This document shows, in pieces, positions 43,901-53,265 of a stretch of 64,000 bases of DNA. The DNA comes from Agromyces laixinhei (GTDB lineage: Bacteria > Actinomycetota > Actinomycetes > Actinomycetales > Microbacteriaceae). The position numbers and the translations under genes were made by a program. The notes beneath the pieces are model-generated. The model made no database searches, was not told where the DNA came from, and was given only the letters and a program-made list of their open reading frames with translations. Every line of letters begins with the position of its first letter. The stretch's first letter is position 1. Location: the NCBI RefSeq assembly GCF_006337065.1, contig NZ_CP040872.1, positions 1,550,001-1,614,000 on the forward strand, written 5' to 3'.

Positions 43901-46358
43901 GCGGTTCTACGTCGATGGTGTGCTCGTGCACACCGCGGCGACGGTGAGCGGCACGATGCGCGCGCTCGCCAGCGAGTACACCAACGGCGGCGGCGATCTC
44001 GAGCTGAAGTGGTTGCGTGTGACGCCGCACGCCTCCAACGGCTCATTCCTGTCGCGCATCCATGACGCCGGGGTGACCGCCGACTGGGGCGCACTGAGCT
44101 ATTCGGCCCAGGTTCCCGCGGGTTCGACCCTTGCGCTGGACGTTCGTACCGGAGATACCGCGAATCCCGACGCGACCTGGACCGCGTTCACGCGGGTCGC
44201 GACCGGCGAAGATGTGCCGGGTTCCGGCCGATACCTCCAGTACCGAGCGCGGTTCACCACCGGAGACGGCTACGTCACGCCCGTCCTCGCTGCGGTGAAC
44301 CTGCCGTACACCCCGCGTCCGCCGGCGCCTGACACGACCGCGCCGACGATCTCGGATCTCACCTCCCAGGTGATCGGGCAGAGCACGGCGAGAATCACGT
44401 GGTCGACGGATGAACAGGCAACGACGCGCGTTGAGTACGGCACTTCCCCCGATGTGCTCGATTCGGCCGCGGAGGTCATGACACTCACAACGGCGCACAG
44501 CATCGATCTCTTGGACCTCGCTCCGCAGTCGCAGTACTTCTTCCGCGTCGTCTCGGCCGATGCAGCCGGGAACACCGCGACCTCGACGGTCGCACAGTTC
44601 ACCACTCCGACACCCGACACCACTGCCCCGCTCATCACGGGACAGACCCCGGCACCGGGCGCGACGGAAGTGGCGGTTGACACCGACGTCACGGTGACGT
44701 TCAACGAGCCGATGTCCACACCGACGTTCACGCCCGCGAGCGTCGTGCTCCGCGCGGCGGGTGCAGGAACGGACGTCGCCGCGACGATCGCCGTCTTCGG
44801 CGCCGTCGTCACCCTCGATCCAGACGCGAATCTGCTGCCGGCCACCGCATACAGCGTCACCGTTGCGGGCAGCGTCGCGGATGCCTCGGGCAACCCGCTC
44901 GGCTCTGCCGCCACGTGGTCCTTCACGACCGCATCGGCCGTCGCCACCGTACTCGACGACAGCACGTTCTCGCAGTTCACCGCGGGGGCGACGGACCCGT
45001 CGACCTACGTCGCGAACTCCGCGGGCGGTGAGGTCACGCTTGCACCGCTGATCGGTGCCGAGTTCGAGGGATCGGGCGTGCCCGCCGGATGGGCGAGGGG
45101 AAGCTGGACCGGCGGCACGACGGCGTTCCCCGGCGGCAACGCGTCGGTCGACGGGTCGTGGCTGCGGACCACCGCATCAGGCGGCTCGGGGCGGGCCCTC
45201 GAGTTCTCGGCGACGTTCACGGGTGCTGCGTTCCAGAACGCCGGATTCGCCGAAGCGCTGACCGGTGCGAACGAGTCGTGGGCGATGTTCGGCACGAACG
45301 AGACCACCGGAGTACTGCAGGCGCGCACGCGGAACACCGGCGGTGCGGTCGTCGATGTCGCGCTCGGGTCGCAGTACGTCGGTTCGGAGCATGTGTTCCG
45401 GATCGAATGGGACTCCGGCGTTCGCTTCTACATCGACGGTGCGCTTGTTCACACCGCGGCGTCCGTCGGCGGCTCGATGCGCCCACTCGCCAGCGACTAC
45501 AGCACGGGGGGCGGCGGTGTCACCTTGCGCTGGATGCGCCTCACGACTTCGCTTCCGACGATCACGACCGACTTCGACGGTGCAGGTCTGCCGTCAGGTT
45601 GGCGAAGTTCCCTCTGGGCCGGCGGTTCCGGCGGCACGGCGGTCTCCGGCGGCGTGGTCGCGGTGAACGGAGCGCTCCTTCGCACCGCCGACCTCTCGGG
45701 TCCCGGCAGTTCACTCGAATTCGTCGCCACGTTCGGTGCCGCGAGCTTCCAGCACGTCGGCCTCGGAACCGACCTGTCGGGCAGCTCTCCGTGGGCGATC
45801 TTCAGCACGATGGGGAGCACGGACACGCTGTATGCGCGCACCAACGATGCCGGGAGGTTCGCCGACACGCCGCTCGGCACGGGGCTCGTGGGCACTGCGC
45901 ACACCTACCGGATCGACTGGCTCGAGGACCGCCTCGTGTTCTCGATCGACGGCACGGTTCGCCATACAGCGAACCTCTCGCTCTCGGGCAGGATGGGCGT
46001 CGTGGTCAGCGACTACACTGCAGGCGGCGCGGCCGTGACGGTCGACCGTGTGCAATCGACCTCGGCCCCGCGGACCGGAGTATTCACGTCTCGCGTGCTG
46101 GACGCCGGGAAGACGGCCGAATGGCAGACCCTCGACGTCGCGGCACAGGGGCCCGGGGGTACCTCGGTCGTGATCGAGGTACGAACGGGCGACACCGTGA
46201 CTCCTGATGGATCGTGGACGGCCTTCACGCTGGTGAACGCCGGAGCAGACATACCGGGTGGTTCCCGCTACATCCAGTACCGTGCGACACTGACGGGAAC
46301 GACGTCGGTCTCCCCGACGCTCGAACGGGTGGGTGTCACCGGCCTGGTCGCGCCGTAG
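37950..46358 (+). CDS. Giant secreted multidomain protein (DMFase-like, Big_5, DUF4082, deacetylase-like, FN3, LamG-like)
   Basis: 2802 residues, exported: signal peptide 1-39 ending PASA. Approximate order: N,N-dimethylformamidase beta-like domain 45-530 (WQSYNPYGGYNAYD, SVGHDEYWS); Ig-like 550-630; DUF4082 645-805; three Big_5 domains 810-1142; a Rossmann/GATase-like segment and a polysaccharide-deacetylase-like domain 1155-1690 (AVVMTADEHNGG, FELALHPNSECG); FN3-like 1728-1825; LamG-like module 1850-2030; a second FN3 2128-2222; a fourth Big_5 2225-2325; two more LamG-like modules 2330-2695; a final beta domain to 2802. No LPXTG, C-terminal membrane helix or SLH domain, so it is secreted or bound non-covalently. 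It sits inside the polysaccharide locus, and a role in processing or binding that polymer or a foreign glycan is inference. The start is the ATG immediately before the signal peptide. Confidence 0.88.
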   Translation: MHRQAPYGRHARYAAAWLAAFLMVVPLAVVMQTAAPASAIDNEISAENALPGSPASEWDVSGAGDESIQGYATQISVNRSETVEFKIDTDAADYGIDIYRLGWYQGNGARKVATIDTAATIETQQPECALIDGTTDDNLVDCGNWSVSASWSVPGDAVSGVYIARPTRADTGGASHIVFIVRDDDGSSDLLFQTSDTTWQSYNPYGGYNAYDTGPEGVNAQKLSYNRPFATRGAERENWLFNSEYPMIRWLERNGYDVSYTTHLDTGTRPEELLEHEAFLSVGHDEYWSQEQRDAVEAARDAGVDLAFFSGNEVYWKIRLEDSTQDPAPDQRTQVIYKEGSAAPLAPDEHRRCYADYSCDPSETWTGLWRESPQSSVADPVIGDPENALTGQISWRSNTAAMEVPGEFAGLRFWRNTDVANLSPADEVTLPYGTIGYEWDPEQEQYANWYPPGRVLLSTTTIQSFAGSEQHHMSLYRAPSGALVFGAGTVQWSWGLDRVHDHGSFMGDPGNTESRTMQQATVNLLADMGAQPATIQSDLVAATASTDSVPPSVAIDSSVASVTGPGTRTVSGTATDEGGVVGAVEVSTDGGSTWRRATGLEEWSYTFSAPAGAPAIRVRASDDSANLSGVVGLGTPVTACPTGLACSSIFAQSVSGEQNADASAVELGVKFRSDVAGQVVGIRFYKTSGNSGAHTGTLWSATGQPLATVTFAAESATGWQEAAFSAPVTIEPGATYVASYHTTTGRYATGSSFANAGVDHPPLHALQEGVDGSNGVYMYGPGGIFPANSWNSANYLVDVLFSSAVPEDAAPPTVTATGPQADSSGANVAADVTAIFSEAMDPASVSSTTFQLHDPAGSVVGAVVSYDALNRRATLDPDTDLAAGTRYVASIRGGEEGVSDAAGNRLAADHVWGFLTGGENTTAPVVIGTSPSADSTGAARDANATVTFSEAMDPASINASTIELRDDAGNLIPASVGYDVAATSAVVDPSGPLAFATRYTVTVKGGAGGVSDASGVPLQSNFTAAFSTAGPDTAPPVVSAIWPTRDAADFGVEANLSAIFSEPMAPDSINGNTVRLRDSAGRTVNAVVTYDAGTRSAVIDPVASLSNSAEYTVTLRGGVGGVTDAAGNPMVDEYSWTFATIARAGTRANPNIGPGGPLLIVKGTSPYGAYLPEMIRAEGLNLFTVRTTSSFSAAALAPYDTLVLGETTLTPDQVTSLTDWVNAGGNLIAMRPSGSLANLLGLAPTGGTGLSEGYLKVDTSTEPGSGIVSSTMQIHGTADLYHPSDAGTHVVARLYSTATTATEFPAVTLRSVGTAGGTASAFTFDLARSIVSTRQGNPAFVGQERDGISPIRSDDLFYTDYIDRSKVAVPQADEQQRLLANLVTETTRDEFPVPRFWYFPRGEVAAVVMTADEHNGGAVPARIANELMRSPAGCFVANWGCVRSTSYQFINYPQISDAQAKTYEQQGFELALHPNSECGDPDRAEFAAMLSEQLAALALHYPSITSPKTSRNHCVFWIDYTTVAEEEEKAGINLDTNYYYWPPSWAATRPGMFTGSAMAQRFLSLDGRLIDVYQAATQMTDESGQEYPSTAVALLDGAIEKGYYGAYVANLHTDRTGGEHDAVIAAAQARSIPVITAEQLLEWTDGRNASSFKNIARNGGELTFTLTPGSGSAGLQAMLPTEGATGTLRSVSRGGTEVSFQTKVVKGVDYAVFAAVDGNYTARYSVDSTAPTISSGTAVATGGTTADVSWTTDEPASPRVEFGTSPTALTSSSQAATLATSHRVQLTGLAPNTTYYYRVVATDAYGNTAEWPETGEPAARFSTPSAAATDTTVSQFGAGSLGTGTYLADSAGGEVQLAPLFGTEFAGSGVPAGWSTGGWTGGTTTFSGGTASVDGSWLRTDVRVASGRAVEFAGTFSGAPYQNAGFGVTLASGGESWAMFGTNETTGVLQARTRNAGGAVIDVALGSQYTGSEHVFRIEWDSSVRFYVDGVLVHTAATVSGTMRALASEYTNGGGDLELKWLRVTPHASNGSFLSRIHDAGVTADWGALSYSAQVPAGSTLALDVRTGDTANPDATWTAFTRVATGEDVPGSGRYLQYRARFTTGDGYVTPVLAAVNLPYTPRPPAPDTTAPTISDLTSQVIGQSTARITWSTDEQATTRVEYGTSPDVLDSAAEVMTLTTAHSIDLLDLAPQSQYFFRVVSADAAGNTATSTVAQFTTPTPDTTAPLITGQTPAPGATEVAVDTDVTVTFNEPMSTPTFTPASVVLRAAGAGTDVAATIAVFGAVVTLDPDANLLPATAYSVTVAGSVADASGNPLGSAATWSFTTASAVATVLDDSTFSQFTAGATDPSTYVANSAGGEVTLAPLIGAEFEGSGVPAGWARGSWTGGTTAFPGGNASVDGSWLRTTASGGSGRALEFSATFTGAAFQNAGFAEALTGANESWAMFGTNETTGVLQARTRNTGGAVVDVALGSQYVGSEHVFRIEWDSGVRFYIDGALVHTAASVGGSMRPLASDYSTGGGGVTLRWMRLTTSLPTITTDFDGAGLPSGWRSSLWAGGSGGTAVSGGVVAVNGALLRTADLSGPGSSLEFVATFGAASFQHVGLGTDLSGSSPWAIFSTMGSTDTLYARTNDAGRFADTPLGTGLVGTAHTYRIDWLEDRLVFSIDGTVRHTANLSLSGRMGVVVSDYTAGGAAVTVDRVQSTSAPRTGVFTSRVLDAGKTAEWQTLDVAAQGPGGTSVVIEVRTGDTVTPDGSWTAFTLVNAGADIPGGSRYIQYRATLTGTTSVSPTLERVGVTGLVAP
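43500..46040 (+). repeat. Internal repeats: LamG-like modules in the giant gene
   Basis: Module 1 (about 43500-44010) and module 2 (about 45020-45530) are nearly identical at the protein level; both contain ESWAMFGTNETTGVLQARTR and SEHVFRIEWDS, and the DNA is closely similar. Module 3 (about 45560-46040) is diverged. The surrounding FN3 and Big_5 domains are also repeated, pointing to duplication of about 1.5 kb. Confidence 0.85.
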
Positions 46359-46401
46359 CCGACGGCGGCCGGCGGGGCCGCCGCCGGACGCACGGATGGG
46401 C

Positions 46402-48579
46402 TCAGGCGGGGGTGACGCCGGCTTTGGTCAGCACGTTCTGCATCAACTGCTGGATCGTCGGATCCACGACGAGGCTGCCCCCGAACGTCAACGAACCGAC
46501 GGAGAACACGAAGCCGCCCCCCGGATGCTCATAGCAGATCATGTCGGCGCCGGGCCCAGTGCCGTCGAACACACCGGTCGCGAGGAACGCCAACCCGTCC
46601 GGCAACTCGGAAGGGGGGATGACGGCGGGAGTCTCCATGGCGCAGCTGTACGGAATCGAGATCGCTCCGAGCCCATCTGCCGTATCGACCTCCCATGCGC
46701 TCGCCTTGCCGTTGCCGAATCCCGTGTTCAGGCCCACTTGGCCGAATCGGTCGCCGTTCGACAGACCCATGCCCCCGAAGAGGGGATGATCGGCGTCCAC
46801 CACCTCGTACGGTGATCCCGTCACTGCACATCGTTCGGTGGCGACGCCGATCACCGCTCGTTCAGGGCGCAGAGGTTCACGCGTTCGCAGGAGCGCGGGC
46901 ACGCGAGAGCCGCCTTCGACGCCTTCGAGGTACATCATCTCGCGTGCCCCGGCGTTGTACACGCACGTTTCGAAGAGTCCGTTTCCGCCCAGGTAGGCAA
47001 AGCTGCCACCGTCATCCAGGTAGGCGAGGAGATTGTCGTACATCTCCGGAGTCCAGTACTCGGGGTGGGTTCCGACCACCAGAAGACGGTATTGCCCGGC
47101 GTCGCATCCGTTCTCGTGGAAGTCGAGGTCGGAGTACGAGTCGGGGTCGTAGCCTGCACTCTCAAGCCAGCCCTGGATCCAGAGTTCGCCTCGGGTGAGG
47201 TGCCAGTCGGTCGGGAACGGCGTGGATGGAGCGGCGTTCTCCATCGGACGCATGAGGCTGATCTGCGCCAGTCCGGTGTACTTGGATGCGCCGCCCCACC
47301 CGTCGTACGCCAGCCACGTGTTGGTGTTCGCCAGCAGCGCGACCTGCGAGCGTTGCGTCGGCTTCGGTTTCACCACGAAGGTGATGTCGGCACTGCGACC
47401 CTCGGCGTCGACGCACAGTGCGGAGTAGATCCCAGATCTCCACCCAGCACCGACATCGACCCCGAACGTCTCGCTCCAGCCGCACCCGACATGCCACGGC
47501 TCCGCCGGGGTGGGCTGCACGGGCGAGGTGAAGTCGATCTGCATCACCGTCTCCGAATCGATGTCAGCGGAGGTGGATGTGTGTCGGCGGATGGTTGCGG
47601 TGCACGCGTCTCCGCCCGAGGTCATGAAGGAGATGCGCTGGCCCGGCTCGGCCGAGAGTGGCCAGCAATACCCTTCCACGGGTCGTACGGTCGATCGCCA
47701 CAACCGCAGCTGCCCCGTCGCCGCCTGATATCCGAGCAGGTCGACCCACGTGTCCTCGGTGAACTGCCCGGGAATGAACTCCCATCCCGACGTCGGATTC
47801 GCCGAGTCCCATTGTTCGAACGCGAAGCGTGTTCCGTCGTTGGTCCCGACCCACATGCTGCCGTTGCTGGGGTGATAAGCGAAGAGGTCCGCTTTCGCCC
47901 GGCCGGTGAAGTACCCCGGGGACAGTTGCCACCCCGCCGCAGGCTGAAGGACCCCGTGCTGCGCAAGATCGAACTCACCTCCCGCATTCTCTCCGAGCCA
48001 GATCGAACCGTCGCTCGGGTTGTACCCGGCCACATCCGGACGACCGCTGCCGGTGAAATCACCCACCGCGAATTGCCATACGGGGCCAGTCGTCACCGTG
48101 CCCCACTGGGTGAACGAGAACCCGGCGCCGGTATTCTGGCCGACCCAGAGACTCCCGTTGCTCGGGTGGTACGCGAACAGGTCGGCCTTGGCTCCTCCAG
48201 TGAAGTAGCCGACGCCGAATCGCCAGCCCGATGCGGGTTGCACCGAACCCCACTGTTCCAACGCGAAGTGGGTACCGGCGTTCCTGCCGACCCACAAGGT
48301 GCCATTGCTGGGGTGGTAGCCGACGATGTCGTCTCCTGTTTCCGCGCTGAAATCGCCTGCCCCGAACCACCACCCGTCCGAGGGCGAGACCGTACCCCAG
48401 TGCCCGAACCCGAATCCGCCGCCGGCGTTCGTGCCCACCCACAGGGTGCCATTGATCGGGTGATATCCGAAGAGGTCGGCTTGACCCGACGTGGTGATGA
48501 ACCGCCCGGAGCAGAATTGCCATCCGGAACTCGGCGACACCAGCCCCGAGTCGGCCACCGTGAACGTGCGCTCAGCCAT
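46402..48579 (-). CDS. Propeller-like repeat protein fused to a dimethylformamidase-type domain
   Basis: 725 residues, convergent with the giant gene (43 bases apart). Residues 1-320 are six repeats of about 53 residues of the pattern GWxFxxGxFTGxxxxDLxxYHPSNGxLWVG, like FG-GAP/VCBS or tectonin-type propeller blades. The rest resembles the DMFase beta domain also found at the start of the giant protein: NTWLAYDGWGG, GTHPEYWTPEMYDNLLAYLD and DMICYEHPGGGFVFSVGSL. No signal peptide is visible after the ATG at 48579, and the open frame further upstream is not hydrophobic, so export is uncertain. Enzyme activity is unknown: true DMFases hydrolyse formamides, but this domain is widespread in surface proteins. 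Confidence 0.82.
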   Translation of the reverse strand: MAERTFTVADSGLVSPSSGWQFCSGRFITTSGQADLFGYHPINGTLWVGTNAGGGFGFGHWGTVSPSDGWWFGAGDFSAETGDDIVGYHPSNGTLWVGRNAGTHFALEQWGSVQPASGWRFGVGYFTGGAKADLFAYHPSNGSLWVGQNTGAGFSFTQWGTVTTGPVWQFAVGDFTGSGRPDVAGYNPSDGSIWLGENAGGEFDLAQHGVLQPAAGWQLSPGYFTGRAKADLFAYHPSNGSMWVGTNDGTRFAFEQWDSANPTSGWEFIPGQFTEDTWVDLLGYQAATGQLRLWRSTVRPVEGYCWPLSAEPGQRISFMTSGGDACTATIRRHTSTSADIDSETVMQIDFTSPVQPTPAEPWHVGCGWSETFGVDVGAGWRSGIYSALCVDAEGRSADITFVVKPKPTQRSQVALLANTNTWLAYDGWGGASKYTGLAQISLMRPMENAAPSTPFPTDWHLTRGELWIQGWLESAGYDPDSYSDLDFHENGCDAGQYRLLVVGTHPEYWTPEMYDNLLAYLDDGGSFAYLGGNGLFETCVYNAGAREMMYLEGVEGGSRVPALLRTREPLRPERAVIGVATERCAVTGSPYEVVDADHPLFGGMGLSNGDRFGQVGLNTGFGNGKASAWEVDTADGLGAISIPYSCAMETPAVIPPSELPDGLAFLATGVFDGTGPGADMICYEHPGGGFVFSVGSLTFGGSLVVDPTIQQLMQNVLTKAGVTPA
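47640..48560 (-). repeat. Six propeller-blade repeats in the 725-residue protein gene
   Basis: About 160 bases per unit. The phrase KADLFAYHPSNGS is repeated nearly unchanged in several units, so recent duplication or gene conversion is likely. Confidence 0.8.
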
Positions 48580-48762
48580 GATCCGCCAACCTTCCGGTTC
48601 GCCTTGGAGCCGATGAAGAATCGACTCTCCTCCGGCACGGTCACATTGCGCCGGGAGTCACCGCTGCATCGATGCCCAGACGAGCAGATCAAGCGCCATC
48701 AGGCTCTCTCCGCACCATAGCTACGCGAGGCCATCGCCACAAGGTGCTTCCACCCGACTCCG

Positions 48763-49614
48763 CTACGAGCGGTCGAACACTCCGGAGGAGAAGGCTGCGG
48801 TGAGCGCCTCATGCCATGGCCGCAGCGGGGTGATGCCGGCGGCGTTCCAGGCGTCGTGGCCGAGCACCGAATAGGCGGGCCGTGCTGCCGGGCGCACGAA
48901 CGCGCTGCTGTCGGTCGGCCTGATCCGCTCGGGGTCGAGCCCGGCCCCTTCGAGCACCGCTCGCGCGAACCCGAACCAAGTCGTCTCGTCGGAGTTCGTG
49001 CCGTGGTAGATTCCAGCCGGAGCATCGGCGTCGATCATGGCGACGAGCTGTGCCGCGAGATCGGCAGTCCAGGTGGGTTGGCCGAGCTGATCGTCGACGA
49101 CCGACCAGGTGTCTTTCGACTCGGCGAGCTTCAGCATCGTGGCACCGAAGTTCGGCCCGTGGGCGCCGTACAGCCATGCGGTGCGTACGACGAAGGTACC
49201 GTCGGGGTGGCGTTCGAGCGCGAGCTCCTCGCCCGCGGCCTTGGTCCGCCCGTACGCGTTGATCGGGTCGCGCGGGCGGTTCTCGGCATAGGGCGTCGTG
49301 GCGTTGCCGTCGAACACGTAGTCCGTCGAGATCGTCACGAATCGGGCGCCGTGGTCGGCGCATGCCGTCGCGAGGTTCGCCGGGCCGGTCGCGTTCACCG
49401 CGAAGGCGACATCTTCATGCGACTCGGCGTCATCGACCTTCGTGTACGCCGCGCAGTTCAGCACGACGTCGTGGCCGCGTACCGCGGCCGAGACCGCCGA
49501 GGCATCGGTCACATCGAGGTCGGTGCGGCCGAGCGCAGTGACATCGCGGCCCGCGAGCACCGCCTGCAGGTCTCGTCCGAGCATTCCGGATGCCCCGGTG
49601 ATCATGTAGCGCAT
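48763..49614 (-). CDS. rfbD: dTDP-4-dehydrorhamnose reductase
   Basis: Last step of dTDP-L-rhamnose synthesis. The 283-residue short-chain dehydrogenase has MITGASGMLGRDLQAVLAGR (NAD(P) loop), LNCAAYTKVDDAE, STDYVFDGNATTPYAE with the catalytic Tyr region, and NAYGRTKAAGEE (Tyr and Lys). The ATG at 49614 is chosen because the Rossmann fold begins there; the frame stays open upstream into the next gene. It is 4 bases downstream of the rfbB stop, one operon. Confidence 0.95.
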   Translation of the reverse strand: MRYMITGASGMLGRDLQAVLAGRDVTALGRTDLDVTDASAVSAAVRGHDVVLNCAAYTKVDDAESHEDVAFAVNATGPANLATACADHGARFVTISTDYVFDGNATTPYAENRPRDPINAYGRTKAAGEELALERHPDGTFVVRTAWLYGAHGPNFGATMLKLAESKDTWSVVDDQLGQPTWTADLAAQLVAMIDADAPAGIYHGTNSDETTWFGFARAVLEGAGLDPERIRPTDSSAFVRPAARPAYSVLGHDAWNAAGITPLRPWHEALTAAFSSGVFDRS

Positions 49615-49618
49615 CGCG

Positions 49619-50707
<1,089 letters not shown>

Positions 50708-50743
50708 CTATGCTGTTCCACAGGACTCGGATCAAGGATGCTC

Positions 50744-51688
50744 ATGACGATGCTCGACGACGACCCCACCCGTCAATGCGCTGTGACGTCTGTTTCTGCC
50801 TGGCTCAGCCCGGCGTCGTACTGGCAACCGGCGCACATCGTGACATCCGCTTGGCTCGAGCACGCCCCGTTCGCATTCTGGCTGGCCGACGCCGTCCGTC
50901 CGCGTCGCATCGTCGAACTCGGCACGCACTACGGGTTCTCCTTCTTCGTCTTTTCAGAAGCAGCTCGCCGTCTCGAGATCGACATGGAGATCTACGCACT
51001 CGATACGTGGGAGGGCGACGACCATTCCGGCCACTACGGCGACGAGGTGTTCGAGTCCGTGAAAGAGGTGGTCGATCGCGAGTATTCGCGCACGAGCCAT
51101 CTCCTGCGGGGATTGTTCGAGCACTCGCGGTCACTCATCCCCGACGATTCGGTCGATCTCCTGCACATTGATGGCAGGCATGGGTACGACGACGTCAAGC
51201 AGGACTTCGAGCAGTGGCGAGATTCCGTGCGCGAAGGGGGGATCGTACTGTTTCACGACGTTGCCGAACGTGATCGCGGTTTCGGAGTGTGGCGGTTGTG
51301 GGAAGAACTGTCGTCGCAGTACCCCTCGTTCGAGTTCACTCACGGTCATGGGCTGGGTGTGCTTGCTCTTGGCACTGTTCGCGTCGATGCGTTGACCGAG
51401 CTCTTCGGCGCCGACGAATCGACGACGGCACTGATCCGGTCGGACTACGAGCAACTCGGATCGAGAGTCACACGCCAGGCGCAGCTCGAGGCCATGCCCG
51501 CGGAGGTCGCATCGCTCCACGACGTCGTCTCGGCACAGACGGCAGAACTCGCGCGGGTGAACAGCGCGCTCGATCAACGCGATGAGGTGCTCGCGGAGTA
51601 TCTGCACAGCACCAGCTGGAGGATCACTCGGCCCCTGCGAAGCCTCGGCCGATTCCTGGGCCGGGGCAGGGGCGGCTCGGGAGCCTGA
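50744..51688 (+). CDS. Class I methyltransferase (Methyltransf_24-like) with coiled-coil tail
   Basis: About 314 residues. The SAM-binding core has RIVELGTHYGFSFFVFSEAA near residue 47, YALDTWEGDDHSG, VDLLHIDGRHGYDDVKQDFE and GGIVLFHDVAERDRGFGVWR, the pattern of sugar or polysaccharide methyltransferases and cephalosporin-hydroxylase-like proteins. The last 70 residues form a coiled coil ending STSWRITRPLRSLGRFLG. ATG 50744 has AAGGA just upstream; 50738 and 50750 are alternatives. A likely -10 is TATGCT at 50709-50714. It may methylate a terminal sugar of the polymer. Confidence 0.85.
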   Translation: MTMLDDDPTRQCAVTSVSAWLSPASYWQPAHIVTSAWLEHAPFAFWLADAVRPRRIVELGTHYGFSFFVFSEAARRLEIDMEIYALDTWEGDDHSGHYGDEVFESVKEVVDREYSRTSHLLRGLFEHSRSLIPDDSVDLLHIDGRHGYDDVKQDFEQWRDSVREGGIVLFHDVAERDRGFGVWRLWEELSSQYPSFEFTHGHGLGVLALGTVRVDALTELFGADESTTALIRSDYEQLGSRVTRQAQLEAMPAEVASLHDVVSAQTAELARVNSALDQRDEVLAEYLHSTSWRITRPLRSLGRFLGRGRGGSGA

Positions 51689-51738
51689 TGCGACGACGCG
51701 CGTGGGGCCGATCCGGGCGAGTCGGCGGCGCCGTCGAG

Positions 51739-51744
51739 TAGGCT
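51739..51744 (+). promoter_or_regulatory. Likely -10 box (TAGGCT) of rfbC-rfbA, leaderless
   Basis: TAGGCT is followed by 8 bases and the GTG at 51753, without a Shine-Dalgarno sequence. Confidence 0.5.
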
Positions 51745-51752
51745 TTGGTTCC

Positions 51753-52361
51753 GTGCAGATTCGAGAACTGAGCATTCCTGACAGCTACGAGATCACACCG
51801 CGACAGTTTCCCGATGATCGTGGCGTTTTCCTCGAGTGGTACCGTTTCGACCGGTTGGCGGAAGTCGTGGGGCATCCGCTCGACCTCGCCCAGGGGAACA
51901 GCTCGGTTTCCAAGCGCGGTGTGGTTCGCGGAATCCACTTCGCCGACGTGCCGCCGAGCCAGGCGAAGTACGTCACGGCAGTGCACGGTGCGGTGCTCGA
52001 CTTCGTCGTCGATGTCAGGGTCGGGTCTCCGACATTCGGGCAGTGGGACTCAGTGCTTCTCGATGATGTCGATCGGCGTGCGATCTACATCGCCGAGGGG
52101 CTCGGGCACTGCTTCGTCGCGCTCAGCGACAATGCCACGGTCAGCTACCTGGTGACATCGACGTTCAACGCCGAGCGCGAGCACGGCATCGACCCCACCG
52201 ACCCGGAGATCGGCCTCGTGTTTCCCGAAGCTGCCGGCGACGTCCTCCTCTCTCCGAAAGACACCGCGGCGCCGAGCCTCGCCGAGGCCGAGGCAGCCGG
52301 TCTCCTGCCGACGTGGGGCGCGGCGCGCGCGTACTACGAGCAACTCAACGGAAAGGCCTGA
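51753..52361 (+). CDS. rfbC: dTDP-4-dehydrorhamnose 3,5-epimerase
   Basis: Cupin-fold epimerase, third step of dTDP-L-rhamnose synthesis. 202 residues: [11 protein letters not shown] at the start, [20 protein letters not shown] (catalytic His), [17 protein letters not shown], and [20 protein letters not shown] (catalytic Asp/Tyr region). The GTG start follows a -10-like TAGGCT by 8 bases. The next gene begins one base after its stop, so rfbC and rfbA are coupled. Confidence 0.95.
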   Translation: MQIRELSIPDSYEITPRQFPDDRGVFLEWYRFDRLAEVVGHPLDLAQGNSSVSKRGVVRGIHFADVPPSQAKYVTAVHGAVLDFVVDVRVGSPTFGQWDSVLLDDVDRRAIYIAEGLGHCFVALSDNATVSYLVTSTFNAEREHGIDPTDPEIGLVFPEAAGDVLLSPKDTAAPSLAEAEAAGLLPTWGAARAYYEQLNGKA

Positions 52362-52362
52362 C

Positions 52363-53235
52363 ATGCGCGGAATCATCCTGGCCGGCGGGTCTGGAAGTCG
52401 GCTCTGGCCGATCACCAAGGGCATCTCGAAGCAGCTCATGCCGATCTACGACAAGCCGATGGTCTATTACCCGCTCTCGACCCTGATGATGGCTGGCATC
52501 AACGAGATCCTCATCATCACGACACCCGAGTACAACGCACAGTTCCGTGCGCTCCTCGGCGACGGATCGGCGCTCGGGATGCGGCTCGAATACGCTGTGC
52601 AGCCGAGCCCCGACGGACTTGCGCAGGCGTTCATCATCGGCGAGGAGTTCATCGGCGATGACTCGGTCGCGTTGGTCCTCGGCGACAACATCTTCCATGG
52701 AACCGGACTGGGCTCCGCCCTCCGCAGAAACAGCGACATCGATGGCGCGCTCATCTTCGCCTACCAGGTGAGCGACGCCACCGCGTATGGTGTCGTGGAG
52801 TTCGATGACGAGTTCACCGCCCTTTCCATCGAGGAGAAGCCCGAGGATCCGAAGAGCAACTTCGCCGTGCCCGGGCTGTACTTCTACGACAACGACGTCG
52901 TTCGAATCGCCAAGACCATCGAGCCGAGCGCCCGCGGCGAGCTCGAGATCTCGACGGTCAACGAGCGGTACCTCGAGGCTGGAAAGCTCAGCGTCCAGGT
53001 CCTGGATCGCGGTACCGCGTGGCTGGACACGGGCACATTCGAATCCATGATGCAGGCCTCGGAGTACGTTCGCGTGATCGAGGACCGGCAAGGGTTCAAG
53101 ATCGGCTGCATCGAGGAGATCGCGTGGCGAGCGGGCTGGATCGATGATGACCGGTTGGCCGAGTTGGCGGCCCCGCTCGTGAAGAGCGGCTATGGCGCAT
53201 ATCTGCGCACTCTGCTTGCGCAGGGCAGGTCGTAG
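52363..53235 (+). CDS. rfbA: Glucose-1-phosphate thymidylyltransferase
   Basis: First step of dTDP-L-rhamnose synthesis: glucose-1-phosphate plus dTTP to dTDP-glucose. The 290-residue enzyme has the nucleotidyltransferase loop [50 protein letters not shown] (metal site), [27 protein letters not shown], and [17 protein letters not shown]. Complete length for the RmlA tetramer class. It completes the rhamnose set together with the divergent rfbB-rfbD operon. Confidence 0.96.
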   Translation: MRGIILAGGSGSRLWPITKGISKQLMPIYDKPMVYYPLSTLMMAGINEILIITTPEYNAQFRALLGDGSALGMRLEYAVQPSPDGLAQAFIIGEEFIGDDSVALVLGDNIFHGTGLGSALRRNSDIDGALIFAYQVSDATAYGVVEFDDEFTALSIEEKPEDPKSNFAVPGLYFYDNDVVRIAKTIEPSARGELEISTVNERYLEAGKLSVQVLDRGTAWLDTGTFESMMQASEYVRVIEDRQGFKIGCIEEIAWRAGWIDDDRLAELAAPLVKSGYGAYLRTLLAQGRS

Positions 53236-53265
53236 GTCCGATTCGACGGATACGACGGCCGAGTC

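Noticed and set aside
48093..48692. Alternative minus-strand frame suggesting a frameshifted longer N-terminus for the 725-residue protein
   Set aside because: That frame overlaps the clear blade repeats in the wrong frame and shows no signal peptide, so no frameshift is needed.
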